A stretch of DNA of 26,491 nt, from positions 1 through 26,491 of the forward strand of contig JAJRVA010000021.1 of NCBI GenBank assembly GCA_024277485.1. Reading direction: 5' to 3'. Both the position numbers and the translations under genes were made by a program. This document shows positions 6,701-16,637 of the stretch, piece after piece; positions within the stretch are counted from its first letter, which is position 1, and every line of letters starts with the position of its first letter. Origin of the DNA: Deltaproteobacteria bacterium. GTDB lineage: Bacteria > Desulfobacterota > Desulfobulbia > Desulfobulbales > Desulfobulbaceae. The notes beneath the pieces are model-generated. The model saw nothing but the letters and a program-made list of their open reading frames with translations. It did no database searches and was not told the DNA's origin.

Positions 6701-9700
6701 ATGATTAAATCAATAATACACTGGTCGGTCAACAACCGTTTCTTCGTCCTCCTGGCGACCTTGATAGTAACGGGCATCGGTCTGTATTCACTCAAGAATA
6801 CACCCGTGGACGCCCTGCCCGACCTGTCGGACGTGCAGGTAATCATCAAAACAAGCTATCCCGGCCAGGCACCGCAGGTGGTTGAAGACCAGGTGACCTA
6901 TCCCTTGACGACCGCGATGCTCTCTGTTCCCGGCGCTGTAACCGTGCGGGGCTACTCATTTTTCGGCGACTCATACGTCTACGTTATCTTTGACGAGAAA
7001 ACCGACCTGTACTGGGCCAGGAGCAGGGTTCTGGAATATCTCAGCCAGGTGGCGCCTTCGCTGCCTCAAAATGCAAGGCCGCAGCTGGGACCTGACGCCA
7101 CCGGGGTCGGCTGGGTGTATCTCTATGCCCTGGTGGACAAAACCGGGAAGCACGATCTCAGCGAGTTGCGCTCACTGCAGGACTGGTTCCTGAAGTATGA
7201 ACTGCAGACCGTGCCCGGTGTCTCGGAAGTGGCGGCCATAGGCGGCATGGTCAAGCAGTACCAGGTCAAGGTCAACCCTGAAAAACTTCGCGCCTTCGGC
7301 ATCCCGCTCTCGAAAATACACATGGCCATCAGGGCCGCCAACCAGGAGATCGGCGCATCGGTTGTCGAGATGGCCGAGGCCGAGTACATGGTCCGGGCCA
7401 CCGGCTATCTCCAGAGTGTGCAAAACCTGGGCAACATACCCCTCGGCGTTACGGAGAACGGCACCCCGCTGCTGCTGAAAAATGTCGCCGAAATAGGTAT
7501 CGGCCCCCAGATGCGGCGTGGTATCGCGGACCTTGACGGCGAGGGGGAAACAGTGGGCGGCATCATTGTCATGCGCTTCGGCGAAAATGCTCAGAAGACC
7601 ATTGACGGGGTCAAGGCCAAGCTGGAAGAGCTGAAAAGCGGCCTGCCCGAGGGTGTCGAGATCATCCCGGTGTATGACCGGAGTGCGCTGATCGAGCGCG
7701 CTGTCAAAAATCTCCGCGACAAGCTCCTGGAAGAGTTTGTCGTGGTCGCCCTGGTCTGCATGGCCTTTCTCTTCCATATCCGTTCTTCCCTGGTGGTGAT
7801 CGTCAGCCTGCCTGTGGGCATACTGGCTGCGTTCATCATCATGCACCTGCAGGGCCTCAATGCCAATATCATGTCCCTGGGCGGCATCGCCATCGCCATC
7901 GGCGCCATGATCGACGGGGCCATCGTCATGATCGAAAACATGCACAAGCACATGGAGAAAACCACCATTACCAGCGAAAACCGGTGGCGGATCGTGGCCG
8001 AGTCGGCCAGTGAAGTCGGCCCTGCCCTGTTTTTCAGTCTGCTGATCATCACGGTGAGCTTTGTTCCCGTGTTTACCCTGGAGGCCCAGGAAGGACGCAT
8101 GTTCTCTCCCCTGGCGTTCACCAAGACCTATGCCATGGCCGCCTCGGCGGCCCTGTCCATCACCCTGGTGCCGGTCCTGATGGGATACTTCATCCGGGGC
8201 AAGGTGCTGCCCGAACACAGGAACCCGCTCAACCGGTTGCTGACCGCGATCTACATGCCTGTTCTTGCCAAAGTGCTGCAATTCCCCAAAACCGTTCTGT
8301 TAGGATCCCTTGTCATCCTGGCAGTCGGCCTCTGGCCGCTTGACAAAATCGGCAGCGAATTCATCCCGCCTCTTGACGAGGGGGACCTCATGTATATGCC
8401 CACGACCTACCCCGGCATCTCCATAGGCAAGGCGCGGCAGCTGCTGCAGCAGACCGACAAGCTGATCAGCACGGTCCCTGAAGTGAAAACCGTTTTCGGC
8501 AAGGTCGGCAGAGCGGAAACAGCCACTGACCCGGCGCCGCTGACCATGATCGAGACGTTTATCCAACTCAAGCCGCGGGACCAGTGGCGCGAGGGCGTTA
8601 CCACCGAGAGCCTGAAAAAGGAGTTTGACCGGCTGGTCAAACTTCCCGGGGTAACAAACGCCTGGGTCATGCCCATCAAGACACGGATCGACATGCTGGC
8701 CACCGGCATAAAGACCCCGGTCGGTATCAAGGTCGCCGGACCTGACCTGAAGGTCATCCAGAAAATCGGGCAGCAGATCGAGCAGGTGCTGAAGGATGTC
8801 CCCGGAACGGCCTCCGTGTATTCGGAGCGTGTTGCCGGTGGCCGTTATATCAAGGTTGATATCCAGCGGGAGAAAGCCGCCCGCTACGGCCTGAACATCG
8901 CAGATATCCAACAGGTCGTGGCCTCGGCCATCGGCGGCATGAATGTCACCCAGACGATCGAAGGGCTGGAGCGTTACCCGGTCAACCTGCGCTATCCCCA
9001 GGACTACAGGAACTCCCCGGAACAGCTCTCCCTGCTGCCTATTGTGACCATGTCCGGCCAGCGCATCGCCCTGGCCGACGTTGCCGACGTGTATGTCGAG
9101 GACGGCCCGCCGGCCATCAAAAGCGAAAACGCGCGCTTGAACGGCTGGTCGTTCATCGATATCGAAGGGGTTGACGTGGGAAGCTACGTGGTCGAGGCGC
9201 AGAAGACGGTGGCTGAAAAGATCGACCTTCCGGCCGGCTATTCCCTGAGCTGGTCGGGACAGTATGAATACATGCTGCGGGCCAAGGAAAAGCTGACCTA
9301 CGTGGTGCCGCTGACCCTGGCCATCATTATTATTCTCCTGTACATGAACTTCCGCAACTTCGTGGAGGTCGCCATCATCATGGGCACTCTTCCCCTGGCC
9401 ATGGTCGGCAGTATCTGGCTCATGTACCTGCAGGGCTATAATTTCAGCGTTGCCGTCGGGGTCGGCTTTATCGCCCTGGCCGGTGTTGCCGTTGAAATCG
9501 GAGTCATCATGCTCGTGTACCTGAACCAGGAATACCGCAAGATGATCTCTGACGCGGAAGACGAAGGGAGCACGCCCGGCCCACGGGAACTGGCACGCGC
9601 TGTACTGCATGGCGCGGGCATGCGCGTCCGGCCGGTCATGATGACGGCTGCGGCAATCATCGTCGGGTTGCTGCCCATCCTCCTGGGTACCGGCACCGGA

Positions 9701-9817
9701 TCCGAGGTCATGAGCCGTATCGCCGCCCCCATGGTCGGCGGCATGGTCAGCGCGGTTCTGCTGACCCTGCTTGTTGTGCCTGCAATCTTTTACCTGTGGC
9801 GCAAGCGTTCACTGTAG
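6701..9817 (+). CDS. cusA: CusA-like Cu(I)/Ag(I) RND efflux pump, HME family
   Basis: 1038-residue inner-membrane proton-driven pump; E. coli CusA is 1047. The frame is open further upstream (to 6509), but the family N terminus MIKSIIHWSVNNRFFVLLA starts at 6701, after AGG and an A-rich spacer. Twelve membrane segments are expected: one at the start, groups around residues 340-530 and 860-1030. The proton-relay aspartate is D405 in GAMIDGAIVMIEN. The three-methionine metal site is conserved: M566 (LMYMP), M616 (PLTMIE) and M665 (RIDML), spaced 50 and 49, the same as CusA M573/M623/M672. This points to monovalent Cu/Ag rather than Zn/Co/Cd export (CzcA type). C-terminal landmarks include FIALAGVAVEIGV and GTGSEVMSRIAAPM. 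A 130-bp gap with a hairpin separates it from cusB. Confidence 0.95.
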   Translation: MIKSIIHWSVNNRFFVLLATLIVTGIGLYSLKNTPVDALPDLSDVQVIIKTSYPGQAPQVVEDQVTYPLTTAMLSVPGAVTVRGYSFFGDSYVYVIFDEKTDLYWARSRVLEYLSQVAPSLPQNARPQLGPDATGVGWVYLYALVDKTGKHDLSELRSLQDWFLKYELQTVPGVSEVAAIGGMVKQYQVKVNPEKLRAFGIPLSKIHMAIRAANQEIGASVVEMAEAEYMVRATGYLQSVQNLGNIPLGVTENGTPLLLKNVAEIGIGPQMRRGIADLDGEGETVGGIIVMRFGENAQKTIDGVKAKLEELKSGLPEGVEIIPVYDRSALIERAVKNLRDKLLEEFVVVALVCMAFLFHIRSSLVVIVSLPVGILAAFIIMHLQGLNANIMSLGGIAIAIGAMIDGAIVMIENMHKHMEKTTITSENRWRIVAESASEVGPALFFSLLIITVSFVPVFTLEAQEGRMFSPLAFTKTYAMAASAALSITLVPVLMGYFIRGKVLPEHRNPLNRLLTAIYMPVLAKVLQFPKTVLLGSLVILAVGLWPLDKIGSEFIPPLDEGDLMYMPTTYPGISIGKARQLLQQTDKLISTVPEVKTVFGKVGRAETATDPAPLTMIETFIQLKPRDQWREGVTTESLKKEFDRLVKLPGVTNAWVMPIKTRIDMLATGIKTPVGIKVAGPDLKVIQKIGQQIEQVLKDVPGTASVYSERVAGGRYIKVDIQREKAARYGLNIADIQQVVASAIGGMNVTQTIEGLERYPVNLRYPQDYRNSPEQLSLLPIVTMSGQRIALADVADVYVEDGPPAIKSENARLNGWSFIDIEGVDVGSYVVEAQKTVAEKIDLPAGYSLSWSGQYEYMLRAKEKLTYVVPLTLAIIIILLYMNFRNFVEVAIIMGTLPLAMVGSIWLMYLQGYNFSVAVGVGFIALAGVAVEIGVIMLVYLNQEYRKMISDAEDEGSTPGPRELARAVLHGAGMRVRPVMMTAAAIIVGLLPILLGTGTGSEVMSRIAAPMVGGMVSAVLLTLLVVPAIFYLWRKRSL

Positions 9818-10006
9818 CTCTGAAAAACTAACCAGCCATATCCCGGGTTTCCCGTCAGCAAGGTTTTTCGGTAGAAAGACGCGGACCAGCTGCAGTGATC
9901 AGATCGATTTTTCTTGATCTGCCGGGCAAGCTTGATACAATGCATTTTGCGTATCACCGTCGGGCTTTCCGTCAAGGCCCTCTCCATCTCTATGTCGGGA
10001 GTCTCC

Positions 10007-13000
10007 ATGTCACAAGACCAAACACGACTCGTTTCCCTCGCAAAAAAACGCTGGCCAAAGGTTGTTGCTATTGCAATTGTCATTGTTGCCGGCCTGCTCG
10101 TCACCCTGCCCCATGCCATACGCATGGGGCTGGAACGCTGGCTGGTCAACAACGGCGCCCAGAGCGCCGAGATCAAGAAAATCCACCTGAACCTTTTCCG
10201 CGGAACTGTCAGGGTCACCGGCCTGAAAATCACCCTGGACGACAACGTGGTCCTGGGTGATGACGACATCCAGGTCAACATAGCCCTGTCTTCCCTGTTC
10301 AGGAAAGAAGGACGCCTGCAGTCAGGCAGACTGTCCGGCCTGATCCTGGAGATTGAACTGTATCCCGATGGCGCCCTGCGCATCGGCTCCATCACCACGC
10401 CGCCCTCTCCGGGTTCTCCGGAAGCAGAAAAAACCGAAAAGAAACCATGGCTCTTCGGCGCCCGCCATCTGGAACTTGAAAACTGCCTTGTCCGCTTTAC
10501 CATGCCGGGCCTGAGTACCAAGGTGTATGTCGAGAAGGCTGTGCTGGAAAACTTTTCCACCGGCTCAGCCGGACCGACCGCCCATCTTGAACTGCAGGGG
10601 AGCATTGATGATGCCCCGGTCACCCTGGTGCTTGACCGGGTCGGCGTCAGGCCGGACATCGCCACCGGCGGTTTGATCAAGATTGACGGCTACCGGCTGG
10701 ACAATCTCAGGGAATTGCTGCAGGATGTTCTCGACCCGTTTACCGGATCGGTCTCGCTTGACGGCAAAATCCAGTTTTCCCTGAACCCGCAGGGTGAGAT
10801 CGCGACCAAGTACGACGGAACCATCACCCTTGACCAGGCTGCCATTGGCAACGCCGGTTTCGGCGTGGACAGTCCTGTTGTCTCCTACAGCGGCGCGATC
10901 CAGTACGAGATGGACAAAAACTCGGACATGGTGGTGGATGTCAACGGCCTGCTCCAGGGAGAGGAAATAAACCTGGGCGTCCCCGCGGCCGGAATGGATA
11001 TGGCTGAAAAACATCTCAAAATCGACGGCAGGACCCAGGTGGTCATCGCTGATGATCTCACCGTGACCACGGATGCCCACCTCAGCTCTGCCGGCATGGA
11101 CATCGGTATTCCGCCCATGAACATCGCCCACTCGGGTCTGGACTGGCAGGGAGACATCACATACAAGCTGGCCGGCAACCCGGGAATTCAGGAGATCAGG
11201 TCAGACGGCAAACTGGTCTTCAGCAAAGCGGCCTACGGGCAGGAAAGTGAAGAGTCCACCCTGCACACAGCCACTGAACAACTTTCCTGGCAGGGACGGG
11301 TCAACCTGGATATCAGCGCCAAGGACGGCACGGCGATCCTGACCGACGGCGAATTACGCAGTGACTGGTACCAGCTGGCCATTCCCGATCAGCTTGACCT
11401 GCAGAACGACTCCATCCTCACTGACGGTAAAACCGATATCACCATAGGCCAGGGCATTGCGGTGACGCACGAGGCACGCCGCCTGGACGTCAACGGACTC
11501 TCCGTCACCGCTGCCGGCACCACAAGCAGCGGGTCCCTGTCGTGGCAGGGCCAGGTCGGTTACCAGATGACGGACACAGGCTCTGAAATACAGCTGGGCG
11601 GCACCCTGACCGGCACGAAACTGGAGTCCCTGCTTGCGGAGCAGAATATCAGGATAGGCCAGCAGAATATCAGTGTCAACACCGACAGGGTCAGCCTCAT
11701 GCTGGGAGAACGGATACGGCTCGGCGGCACAGCCTCGCTCGAGGCCGGCCACCTGCAGGTATCACGCGGCGACAGCCCCCTGCTCCGTCTTGAAAAAACA
11801 ACCGTCACCTCTCTTGCCGGCACTGACGACTGGGGGCTTAAGGTCGACGAGGTCAACCTGGACAACCTGAACCTCCCGGCAAGCGAAGCGCAGCCCATGA
11901 CTGTCACCGTGCCCGGTATCACCCTGACAAACGTGGCCAGCAGTGATTTCACCGGTGTGACGGCCGACCTGCTGCAGATCAGGCAGACCACGGTCAGGGA
12001 CACAGCCGGGGAATCCCTGCAGGCGGAGGCCGGCCTGGTCAAGGCGGAAAAGATCGCCTGGTCCACGGAGAACGGACTTGTTGTCGACCAGATTATTCTG
12101 GACTCGATCAAGGGCAATTTTACCAGGCTGCCTTCTCAGGACAACGAGGACAAAGCGCCTGAGCCCGAGCCGGAGGAGGAAAAGACGGAAACAACCCCGC
12201 CGGCCGTGCGGATCAACAAAATTGCTGTCACAGGCAACAGCAGCTTCACCTTTGCCGACAAGGCGATCTCCGTGCCCTTCGAGACCACCTTCAAGCTGGA
12301 AAAGGGCGAGGTCACGGACATGGATTTCACCAGGCCGGAGGCCCCTTTCTCCTACACCCTCAAGGGCAAATTTGACGGTCATGCCCCGCTGGACATCTCC
12401 GGGACCAGCTCCCCCTTTGCTGAAAAATTTCTTGTTGACAGTACCATCCGCCTGCGCAACTACTCCCTGGAGAAGCTGTCCCCCTACATCATCGACGCCA
12501 TCGGCACGAAATTCGTTAATGGACAGCTGAACGTGACCTCCAAGCTCAACATCACGGACGACATACTCGACCTGGACAATGACCTGGTCCTCCAGCAGAT
12601 CAAATCGAAAACAGTCAGCGAGGAGCTTCTCGCCAAACTCAACAATGAACTGCCTGTTCCCCTGGACATGGCCCTTACCATGCTGCGGGACAAGAAGGGG
12701 GATATCAGGCTCAGCATCCCGGTCTCCGGCCCCCTGGCGCACATCAGTGTCGATCCCACCGATATCCTGGTTACGGCGCTGAGCAAGGCGATCGCGGTTT
12801 CGGTAACCCCGTACCTGGCCTATACCTTCCTGGGCCCGGCCGGGGCGCTGGTCTACGCCGGTGTGGTGGCTGGAGAGATGATCATCGACACCAGCCTGCC
12901 GCGTCTCGAGTTTGAAAGCCAGGCAACAGAGTTGACCGATGCCCACAGGGAAGTCCTGGACAGCATCGGTCAAGGCATGGAAAAAAATGCAGACACGGAC

Positions 13001-13252
13001 TATACCATCTGCTCCAAGGTGCTGCTCTGGGAACTGGCCGGTGACATGGAACGAAACATGGAAAACCAGAAAAAAATCCTCCAGGACGAGGAAATGAGAA
13101 AAAAACTCCTGGAAATCGCCGAAACACGGGCCCGGAATGTCAAAAAATACCTGCTGAACAACTACCAGCTTGATGAGGACAAGCTGCTCGTCTGTTCCCC
13201 ATCCATCAACTTCGAACCCAATGGCAAACCCTTTGTCGGTTTCCGAAAATAG
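10007..13252 (+). CDS. AsmA/DUF748-family large envelope protein
   Basis: A 1081-residue protein with one N-terminal membrane segment (residues about 19-36, KVVAIAIVIVAGLLVTLP) and a very long, mainly beta-strand periplasmic part. The pattern right after the anchor (LNLFRGTVRVTGLKITL) and the repeated strand units through the middle fit AsmA/DUF748 proteins, relatives of TamB and YhdP that build hydrophobic grooves for lipid or protein handling between membranes. A Glu/Pro-rich linker (PEPEPEEEKTETTPP) near residue 725 divides two halves. The DUF748-like second half ends in a helical, charged tail (DMERNMENQKKILQDEEMRKK). ATG 10007 is chosen because GGGAG precedes it at good spacing; earlier in-frame TTG 9914 and ATG 9992 lack this. 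It begins 189 bp after cusA and is probably a separate unit. The exact cargo is unknown. Confidence 0.82.
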   Translation: MSQDQTRLVSLAKKRWPKVVAIAIVIVAGLLVTLPHAIRMGLERWLVNNGAQSAEIKKIHLNLFRGTVRVTGLKITLDDNVVLGDDDIQVNIALSSLFRKEGRLQSGRLSGLILEIELYPDGALRIGSITTPPSPGSPEAEKTEKKPWLFGARHLELENCLVRFTMPGLSTKVYVEKAVLENFSTGSAGPTAHLELQGSIDDAPVTLVLDRVGVRPDIATGGLIKIDGYRLDNLRELLQDVLDPFTGSVSLDGKIQFSLNPQGEIATKYDGTITLDQAAIGNAGFGVDSPVVSYSGAIQYEMDKNSDMVVDVNGLLQGEEINLGVPAAGMDMAEKHLKIDGRTQVVIADDLTVTTDAHLSSAGMDIGIPPMNIAHSGLDWQGDITYKLAGNPGIQEIRSDGKLVFSKAAYGQESEESTLHTATEQLSWQGRVNLDISAKDGTAILTDGELRSDWYQLAIPDQLDLQNDSILTDGKTDITIGQGIAVTHEARRLDVNGLSVTAAGTTSSGSLSWQGQVGYQMTDTGSEIQLGGTLTGTKLESLLAEQNIRIGQQNISVNTDRVSLMLGERIRLGGTASLEAGHLQVSRGDSPLLRLEKTTVTSLAGTDDWGLKVDEVNLDNLNLPASEAQPMTVTVPGITLTNVASSDFTGVTADLLQIRQTTVRDTAGESLQAEAGLVKAEKIAWSTENGLVVDQIILDSIKGNFTRLPSQDNEDKAPEPEPEEEKTETTPPAVRINKIAVTGNSSFTFADKAISVPFETTFKLEKGEVTDMDFTRPEAPFSYTLKGKFDGHAPLDISGTSSPFAEKFLVDSTIRLRNYSLEKLSPYIIDAIGTKFVNGQLNVTSKLNITDDILDLDNDLVLQQIKSKTVSEELLAKLNNELPVPLDMALTMLRDKKGDIRLSIPVSGPLAHISVDPTDILVTALSKAIAVSVTPYLAYTFLGPAGALVYAGVVAGEMIIDTSLPRLEFESQATELTDAHREVLDSIGQGMEKNADTDYTICSKVLLWELAGDMERNMENQKKILQDEEMRKKLLEIAETRARNVKKYLLNNYQLDEDKLLVCSPSINFEPNGKPFVGFRK

Positions 13253-13338
13253 GCTGCTGTTGTCTTGAGCTGTCCAGATCTTCTTTTCTCACTCGTCAAG
13301 CAAGTCTACACTGCTGGCGTAAAGTAAAAAACCGGTAA

Positions 13339-13395
13339 AAAACCGGGGACACAATACCGTTTTTCCAGAAAAAACGGTATTGTGTCCCCGGTTTT
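13339..13395. repeat. Perfect 26-bp inverted repeat (REP-like hairpin)
   Basis: Bases 13339-13364 and 13370-13395 are exact reverse complements around a 5-nt loop (CCAGA). The stem core reads CCGGGGACACAATACCGT. A short direct repeat (AAAAAACCGG, twice) lies at its left edge, around 13326-13346. Such long perfect hairpins with GGGGACACAATACC ends resemble REP or IS200-type elements moved by Y1 tyrosine transposases in related bacteria; that link is from memory and inference. No transposase is nearby. It sits 86 bp after the AsmA-like stop and directly before the helicase, so it may also act as a bidirectional terminator or shield. Confidence 0.85.
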
Positions 13396-13445
13396 CAGGC
13401 AGAAAAATGATGTATTTATATACTATTTCCTTTATTCTATGGTGT

Positions 13446-14681
13446 ATGAAATTTGACGAACTCGCGCTCAGCGCACAAGTAATGAAAGCGGTGAACGAGA
13501 TGGGTTTCACCGACCTGACTCCCATCCAGAAGCAGACCTTTGCCCTGATCCGCGAGGGTCGCGATATCGTGGCCCTGGCTGAAACAGGCTCCGGCAAGAC
13601 CAGCGCCTGCGGCATACCGCTTGCCGAGATGGTTGACCCCGGGATTGCCGGCATCCAGGCCCTTATCCTGGTCCCCACCCGGGAGCTGGCCCTGCAGTAT
13701 GTTGACGAGCTTGAACTCATCGGCAAACATACCGGCATTGCTCCTTTTGCCATCTACGGCGGTTTTTCCATGGATATCCAGAAGGCCAAGCTGACGCACG
13801 GGGTCCATATCCTGGTGGCCACACCGGGACGCCTTATCGACCACCTGTACAACAGCACCCTCACCCTGGAGCAGGTCAGGACCGTGGTCCTGGACGAGGC
13901 CGATGAGATGCTCAAGATGGGCTTTGTCGATGATGTCAAGTTCATCCTCTCCTGTATCATGGGCGAGCACCAGACCCTGCTTTTTTCCGCCACCATGGCT
14001 GACGAGGTCAGGGACCTGGCCGACTCTTTCCTTACAGATCCTGTTCATATTGAGCTGAACAGGGAAGAGGTCTCGCCCCAGTCCATTACACACCGTTTCC
14101 GCTTTCTCTCCGACAAGGAGCGGCTGCCGATACTGAAACAGTACCTGAAAGAGGAAAAACCCGGCCAGGCGATCATCTTCTGCAACTCCAGGCGAAACGG
14201 TGATCTCCTTTTCCGCAAACTCAAAAGCGTGGTCGATTCCCTGGAGTATATTCACGGCGGCCTGGACCAGAACAGGAGAACCTCGATTTTTGACCACTTC
14301 AAGCAGGGAAAGATCAGGGTCATGATAGCCACGGATGTTGCCGGCCGCGGCCTTGATTTTTCCAGGGTGAGCCATATCTTCAACTACAATTTCCCAGGTT
14401 CTCCCGAAAACTACGTGCATCGCACCGGCCGCACCGGACGTATGGGCAGAGAGGGCGTGGCAATCTCGCTTGTTACCGGTAGGGACCTGTACGCGGTCAG
14501 GCGGCTGTTGAAAGAAAAAAACATCCAGGCTGCCTGGGACGGCACAGCACCCGACCTGAAAAGGAGAGCCCTCAAAAAGGGACACAGGGGCTCCGGCAGG
14601 CGGCCGGGAGGGAGACCTCCCGGCGGCGGCAGGAAATCACGTCCCTCGCGCAGGAAAACAAAACCCACCTCAAAGTCGTGA
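13446..14681 (+). CDS. DEAD-box ATP-dependent RNA helicase, RhlE-like
   Basis: 411 residues from ATG 13446, where the usual family start (MKFDELALS) lies. ATGs at 13407 and 13410 are in frame too, and none has a clear ribosome binding site, so the start is uncertain. All DEAD-box motifs are present: Q motif with TPIQ at 25-28, motif I AETGSGKT at 45-52, Ia PTRELAL, Ib TPGR, II DEAD at 150-153, III SAT, IV IIFCNS, V ATDVAGRGLDF and VI HRTGRTGR at 325-332. A basic, Gly/Arg-rich tail of about 45 residues (GRRPGGRPPGGG, KSRPSRRKTKP) is typical of RhlE-like helicases and should bind RNA. These enzymes remodel ribosomal or messenger RNA using ATP. The stop overlaps a possible GTG start of the MORN gene. 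The subfamily within DEAD-box is less certain. Confidence 0.93.
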   Translation: MKFDELALSAQVMKAVNEMGFTDLTPIQKQTFALIREGRDIVALAETGSGKTSACGIPLAEMVDPGIAGIQALILVPTRELALQYVDELELIGKHTGIAPFAIYGGFSMDIQKAKLTHGVHILVATPGRLIDHLYNSTLTLEQVRTVVLDEADEMLKMGFVDDVKFILSCIMGEHQTLLFSATMADEVRDLADSFLTDPVHIELNREEVSPQSITHRFRFLSDKERLPILKQYLKEEKPGQAIIFCNSRRNGDLLFRKLKSVVDSLEYIHGGLDQNRRTSIFDHFKQGKIRVMIATDVAGRGLDFSRVSHIFNYNFPGSPENYVHRTGRTGRMGREGVAISLVTGRDLYAVRRLLKEKNIQAAWDGTAPDLKRRALKKGHRGSGRRPGGRPPGGGRKSRPSRRKTKPTSKS

Positions 14682-14683
14682 AC

Positions 14684-15613
14684 ATGAACCGGCCTGAATG
14701 GCAGTCTGTAATCATGATACCCTCCAGGACAACTCTCCATCTCATACTCCACCTGCTGGCAGTCTGCCTGGTTCTCACGAGCTGTTCCGGCAGGACCGGT
14801 CCGGAAACAGGAGGTGGAGGGAGGAAGGTTGTCAAGACCATGACCCTGCCCGATGGCAGCACCTATAGCGGGGAATTTGAAGGCCCCTTTTTCCAGGGAC
14901 ACGGTACCTATACCTGGCCTGACGGCACCAAGTATGTCGGGCAGTTTGAAAATTCATGGGAAAACGGCCAGGGTATCAAGACGTTCCCGGACGGAACCCG
15001 CTATGAAGGTGATTTCAAGGACGGCAATGAACATGGAAAGGGGACCATAACCTTTCCTGATGGCGGCACCTATGTCGGTGAATTCAAGGATGGCAGGGAA
15101 AACGGCCAGGGGACACTGACCCTGGCTGACGGCACCTACACGGGGCAGTTCCTGGACGGCCTGCCCCACGGGCTGGGCAATCTGGTCCTCGCTGACGGCA
15201 CGAAATACGAAGGCGAATTCAAAGAGGGCAAGGAGGATGGACAGGGAACCAGGACCTATCCCGACGGCAGTGTCTATACTGGAGAATTCCGGAACGCGAG
15301 GGAACATGGGCAGGGCACACTTGTCATGCCGGATGGCACTGAATATAGCGGCGAATTCAGGAATGCGAAAAAAAACGGACAAGGCGCCCTGACACTGCCT
15401 GACGGAAGAACATACACGGGCATCTTCAAGGATGGTTATTTACGTGAAGGGACCCTTATCCTGCCCGACGGCAAGCAGTATATCGGCGGATTCAATGGCC
15501 AGAAACGACACGGCTACGGGGTCGAGGGGTATCCGGGTGGAGACGGCAGGGAGGGGTACTGGCTGTACGACATCTATGTGGGCAGAGAAAAACCGGCCGG
15601 CCTGAAAAACTGA
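14684..15613 (+). CDS. MORN-repeat lipoprotein (about ten repeats)
   Basis: About 309 residues. Ten MORN units of roughly 23 residues run from residue about 60 to near the end, each of the form DGTxYxGEFxDGxxxGQGTxT; at the DNA level this is a 69-bp tandem periodicity. The N terminus has a lipoprotein signal with lipobox LTSC (HLLAVCLVLTSCSG), so the mature protein is probably lipid-anchored in the outer membrane. Start options are GTG 14678 (4-bp overlap with the helicase stop), ATG 14684, and ATG 14714, which gives the most typical 24-residue signal; the ribosome binding site evidence is weak for all. MORN repeats make extended beta-hairpin solenoids that bind proteins or phospholipids; the partner is unknown. 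It is followed after 15 bp by the GSCFA gene, suggesting a joint envelope role. Confidence 0.85.
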   Translation: MNRPEWQSVIMIPSRTTLHLILHLLAVCLVLTSCSGRTGPETGGGGRKVVKTMTLPDGSTYSGEFEGPFFQGHGTYTWPDGTKYVGQFENSWENGQGIKTFPDGTRYEGDFKDGNEHGKGTITFPDGGTYVGEFKDGRENGQGTLTLADGTYTGQFLDGLPHGLGNLVLADGTKYEGEFKEGKEDGQGTRTYPDGSVYTGEFRNAREHGQGTLVMPDGTEYSGEFRNAKKNGQGALTLPDGRTYTGIFKDGYLREGTLILPDGKQYIGGFNGQKRHGYGVEGYPGGDGREGYWLYDIYVGREKPAGLKN

Positions 15614-15628
15614 AACAGAGAGGATACA

Positions 15629-16591
15629 ATGCCACGCTCAGAACCATATCCCGGCCTTCATTTCAAAGAATGGCAGGTCTGGCCCGGATCATACAGAAAT
15701 CCACCTGCGGACGGCACGTTCCCCTTTCCTCCCGACCCCGGCCTCCATATCACACCGACAACACCCATCGCCTCCATGGGATCCTGCTTTGCCCGGGAGA
15801 TCAGAAAGGTCCTGCTTGACCAGGGATACGCCTATATTACGGAAGAGACTGAGAACCGGGCCTCGGTGCATGCCAGCGCTGCCTGGGAAAGAGTCTACAC
15901 CACCTTCTGCATGCGCCAGATCTTCGAGTACACCTTTGAAGACTGGCAGCCGGACCTGCGCTGGTGGGTCTGCCCGCAGTCTGGCAAGATCCAGGATCCG
16001 TACCGGAGAATTATTGTCTACGATACCATTGACCAGGCGGAACACGACTTTGCCAACCACAGGCGCTACTCCAGGAAAGCCCTCGAGCAGGCTGAAGTGC
16101 TGATCCTCACCTTCGGCCTGGTCGAACTCTGGGAAGACAGGGTTGACGGGTCGGTCATCTGTCTGCCGTCGGGCCCGTATGTGAAGGAGGGCGGCGACAT
16201 GAGCCGTTACCGCTTCAGGGTCAGCCGTTACCGGGAAAACATCCAGAACCTGAAAAAAATTCATACCCTGATGACAAAACACAATCCCGGCTGCAAACTC
16301 CTGCTGACGGTCTCGCCGGTGCACCTCTGGGCGACCTTTCGCACCGATCTTGACCTGATCAGCGCCAGCTGCAACTCAAAATCCACCCTGCGCGCCGTGG
16401 TCGACGAATTTGTGGTGCAACACGACAATGTCTTCTATTTTCCCGCCTTTGAGATGGCCACCATCTACCAGCCCATATTGGGGAAAACCTGGCTCAGTGA
16501 CGGCAAGGAGAACTTTCACGTCAACAAAAAAACTGTCCGCTTTATCATGGACCATTTTTTTGCCATTTATGGACAGGAAGAAGGGGAATAA
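15629..16591 (+). CDS. GSCFA family protein (SGNH-like putative esterase)
   Basis: A 320-residue protein with the name-giving motif GSCFA at residues 51-55 ([17 protein letters not shown]). A good ribosome binding site (GAGAGGA) precedes ATG 15629. Further recognisable blocks are [15 protein letters not shown], a strand [11 protein letters not shown], and [15 protein letters not shown] near the C terminus, which has the Asp/His spacing of an SGNH-type catalytic end. GSCFA proteins belong to the SGNH hydrolase/PC-esterase fold group and are often found near polysaccharide or surface genes; no precise substrate is established. No signal peptide is visible, so it is probably cytoplasmic. It lies between a MORN lipoprotein and an acyl-CoA thioesterase in a tight cluster. 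Hydrolase activity here is inference from fold and motif. Confidence 0.85.
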   Translation: MPRSEPYPGLHFKEWQVWPGSYRNPPADGTFPFPPDPGLHITPTTPIASMGSCFAREIRKVLLDQGYAYITEETENRASVHASAAWERVYTTFCMRQIFEYTFEDWQPDLRWWVCPQSGKIQDPYRRIIVYDTIDQAEHDFANHRRYSRKALEQAEVLILTFGLVELWEDRVDGSVICLPSGPYVKEGGDMSRYRFRVSRYRENIQNLKKIHTLMTKHNPGCKLLLTVSPVHLWATFRTDLDLISASCNSKSTLRAVVDEFVVQHDNVFYFPAFEMATIYQPILGKTWLSDGKENFHVNKKTVRFIMDHFFAIYGQEEGE

Positions 16592-16637
16592 GGAAAAGGA
16601 AGAGAAAGAAGAAGAGGAAGAGAAAAATATATCTGTT

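Noticed and set aside
7172..9610. Two long minus-strand open frames (7172-8281 and 8300-9610) opposite cusA
   Set aside because: His/Gln/Asp-rich low-complexity translations mirroring the GC-rich codons of cusA; no motifs.
13437..14585. Minus-strand open frame opposite the DEAD-box helicase
   Set aside because: The + strand carries every helicase motif; the antisense translation has no recognisable domain.
14860..15560. Tandem 69-bp periodicity as a possible CRISPR or satellite array
   Set aside because: The repeats are in frame, diverged at synonymous sites and encode MORN units; there are no spacers.
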